DNA from: Streptosporangiaceae bacterium
Lineage (GTDB): Bacteria > Actinomycetota > Actinomycetes > Streptosporangiales > Streptosporangiaceae
DNA length: 5,500 nt
Direction: 5' to 3'
NCBI GenBank assembly: GCA_030052355.1
Contig: JASIGS010000344.1
Span: 1-5,500 of the forward strand
Below are positions 4,846-5,500 of the stretch, piece by piece. Each line of letters opens with the position of its first letter. Position 1 is the stretch's first letter. A program made the position numbers and the translations under genes. The notes under the pieces were generated by a model that saw only the letters and a list, made by a program, of their open reading frames with translations, did no database searches and was not told the origin of the DNA.

Positions 4846-5314
4846 ATCTCCGCCGACGTAGCGCACGATCGACCTCTCGGGCAGCGTCCCGGCTGGCCAG
4901 GTCGTGTCGCTTGTCGTAGGTTCGCTTGCCACGTGCCAGTCCTAGCTCGATTTTGGCCTTGCCGTCCTTGAAGTACAAGGACAGCGGTATGAGTGTCAGC
5001 CCCCGTTCCTTGGTCGAGCTAGCGAGCCTGTCGATCTCCTTACGGTGCAGCAGCATCTTACGGATGCGCGTCGGCTCGTGGTTCGTCCAGGTGCCTTGCG
5101 CGTACTCGGCAATGTGCACGCCATGGAGCCAAGCTTCGCCGTCGCTGATCAAGGCGAAACCGTCGGCAAGCGACGCCCGGCCGGCACGAAGCGACTTTAC
5201 CTCGGTCCCGGTCAGGACGAGGCCAGCCTCCACCGTCTCGAGGATCTGGTACTCATGCCTGGCACGCCGGTTCCTGGCGATGACCTTGACACCTTGTTCC
5301 GAGGCCACGGACAT
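4844..5314 (-). CDS. smpB: SsrA-binding protein SmpB
   Basis: This 156-residue basic protein is the obligate partner of tmRNA. It binds the tRNA-like domain, carries it into the empty A site of stalled ribosomes and, with its C-terminal tail, stands in for the missing codon-anticodon helix. Family features are clear: NRRARHEY (15-22), [17 protein letters not shown] (29-45), [14 protein letters not shown] (about 57-70), the strand [28 protein letters not shown] in the second half, and the basic tail with YDKRHD (133-138) ending DRALRRRR. The length is normal. The ATG at 5314 gives the usual short N-terminal extension. No strong Shine-Dalgarno is present (only GGA directly before the ATG), and the start lies 6 nt after the ftsX stop, so translation is probably coupled to ftsX. 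Its RNA partner ssrA is encoded downstream on the same strand, separated by the PBP-like gene and the structured intergenic element. Confidence 0.98.
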   Translation of the reverse strand: MSVASEQGVKVIARNRRARHEYQILETVEAGLVLTGTEVKSLRAGRASLADGFALISDGEAWLHGVHIAEYAQGTWTNHEPTRIRKMLLHRKEIDRLASSTKERGLTLIPLSLYFKDGKAKIELGLARGKRTYDKRHDLASRDAAREVDRALRRRR

Positions 5315-5320
5315 TCCGGG

Positions 5321-5500
5321 TCAGACGCGTAGGTAGCGCCTGAGCGTGAGGAACGAGGTGCTACCGCAGATGAGCAGACCAAGGATCATGGCCACAATTA
5401 TGACCTCGACCAGGTCCGTGGTGGACAGTGTCACGCCGTACGGAAGGTATCCCTCCAGGCTGTTCAGCAGGAGCGACTTAACCAAGATCAGCAGGCCGGT
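5321..5500 (-). CDS. ftsX: Cell-division ABC-transporter-like permease FtsX (C-terminal end)
   Basis: Only the last 59 residues are in the window; the gene enters from the right edge. The tail contains a periplasmic segment (NSLEGYLPYGVTLSTTDL), a final membrane helix (about VEVIIVAMILGLLICGSTSFLTL) and the charged end RRYLRV, typical of actinobacterial FtsX. FtsX pairs with the ATPase FtsE and activates peptidoglycan hydrolases at the division site. The order ftsX then smpB is common in actinomycetes, which supports the call. The stop is TGA (5323-5321). Confidence 0.93.
   Translation of the reverse strand, partial: TGLLILVKSLLLNSLEGYLPYGVTLSTTDLVEVIIVAMILGLLICGSTSFLTLRRYLRV

Noticed and set aside
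1..5500. CRISPR array, transposase or insertion sequence
   Set aside because: No regularly spaced repeats and no transposase-like protein are visible; the repeats present are hairpin arms and one 15-bp coding repeat.

Overview
The window is high-GC DNA that reads as an actinomycete chromosome (Actinomycetota). Support comes from strongly G/C-biased third codon positions in most genes, the gene string ftsX-smpB, an ssrA gene with an actinobacterial-type 5' end and reading frame, two promoters placed for leaderless transcription, and a LexA box of the mycobacterial/actinobacterial kind. The sequence alone does not justify naming a genus.

Layout from left to right. Positions 1-548 (minus) hold the N-terminal third of a Rieske-type ring-hydroxylating oxygenase alpha subunit that runs off the left edge. 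It has a leaderless promoter and a small inverted repeat over the start codon. Divergent from it, 719-1066 (plus) encodes a YCII/DGPF-domain protein with a good ribosome binding site. Positions 1067-1430 have no convincing gene and end in a palindromic LexA-like operator and a promoter. These drive a leaderless gene (1431-1919, plus) for a small zinc-ribbon HNH endonuclease, which looks like a mobile or phage-type gene. It converges on ssrA (tmRNA, 1931-2307, minus), and the two share a hairpin that may terminate both. Positions 2308-2720 carry no protein gene but hold a dense set of nested inverted repeats (2400-2613). These fold best as an RNA of the minus strand, because both imperfect pairs become G-U pairs only on that strand. 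Positions 2721-4832 (minus) encode a membrane-anchored penicillin-binding-protein homologue in which all three catalytic motifs are replaced. smpB (4844-5314, minus) and the 3' end of ftsX (5321-5500, minus) complete the window.

Functional picture. ftsX, smpB and the PBP-like gene are closely packed on one strand (gaps of 6 and 11 nt), and ssrA lies about 410 nt downstream on the same strand. The two partners of trans-translation, SmpB and tmRNA, therefore flank the pseudo-transpeptidase gene and the structured intergenic element. The smpB/PBP junction contains a hairpin that hides the PBP ribosome binding site, which suggests translational coupling. The most interesting items are the structured intergenic RNA candidate, the catalytically dead PBP, the SOS-box HNH gene next to ssrA, and the unusual tmRNA tag and acceptor stem.
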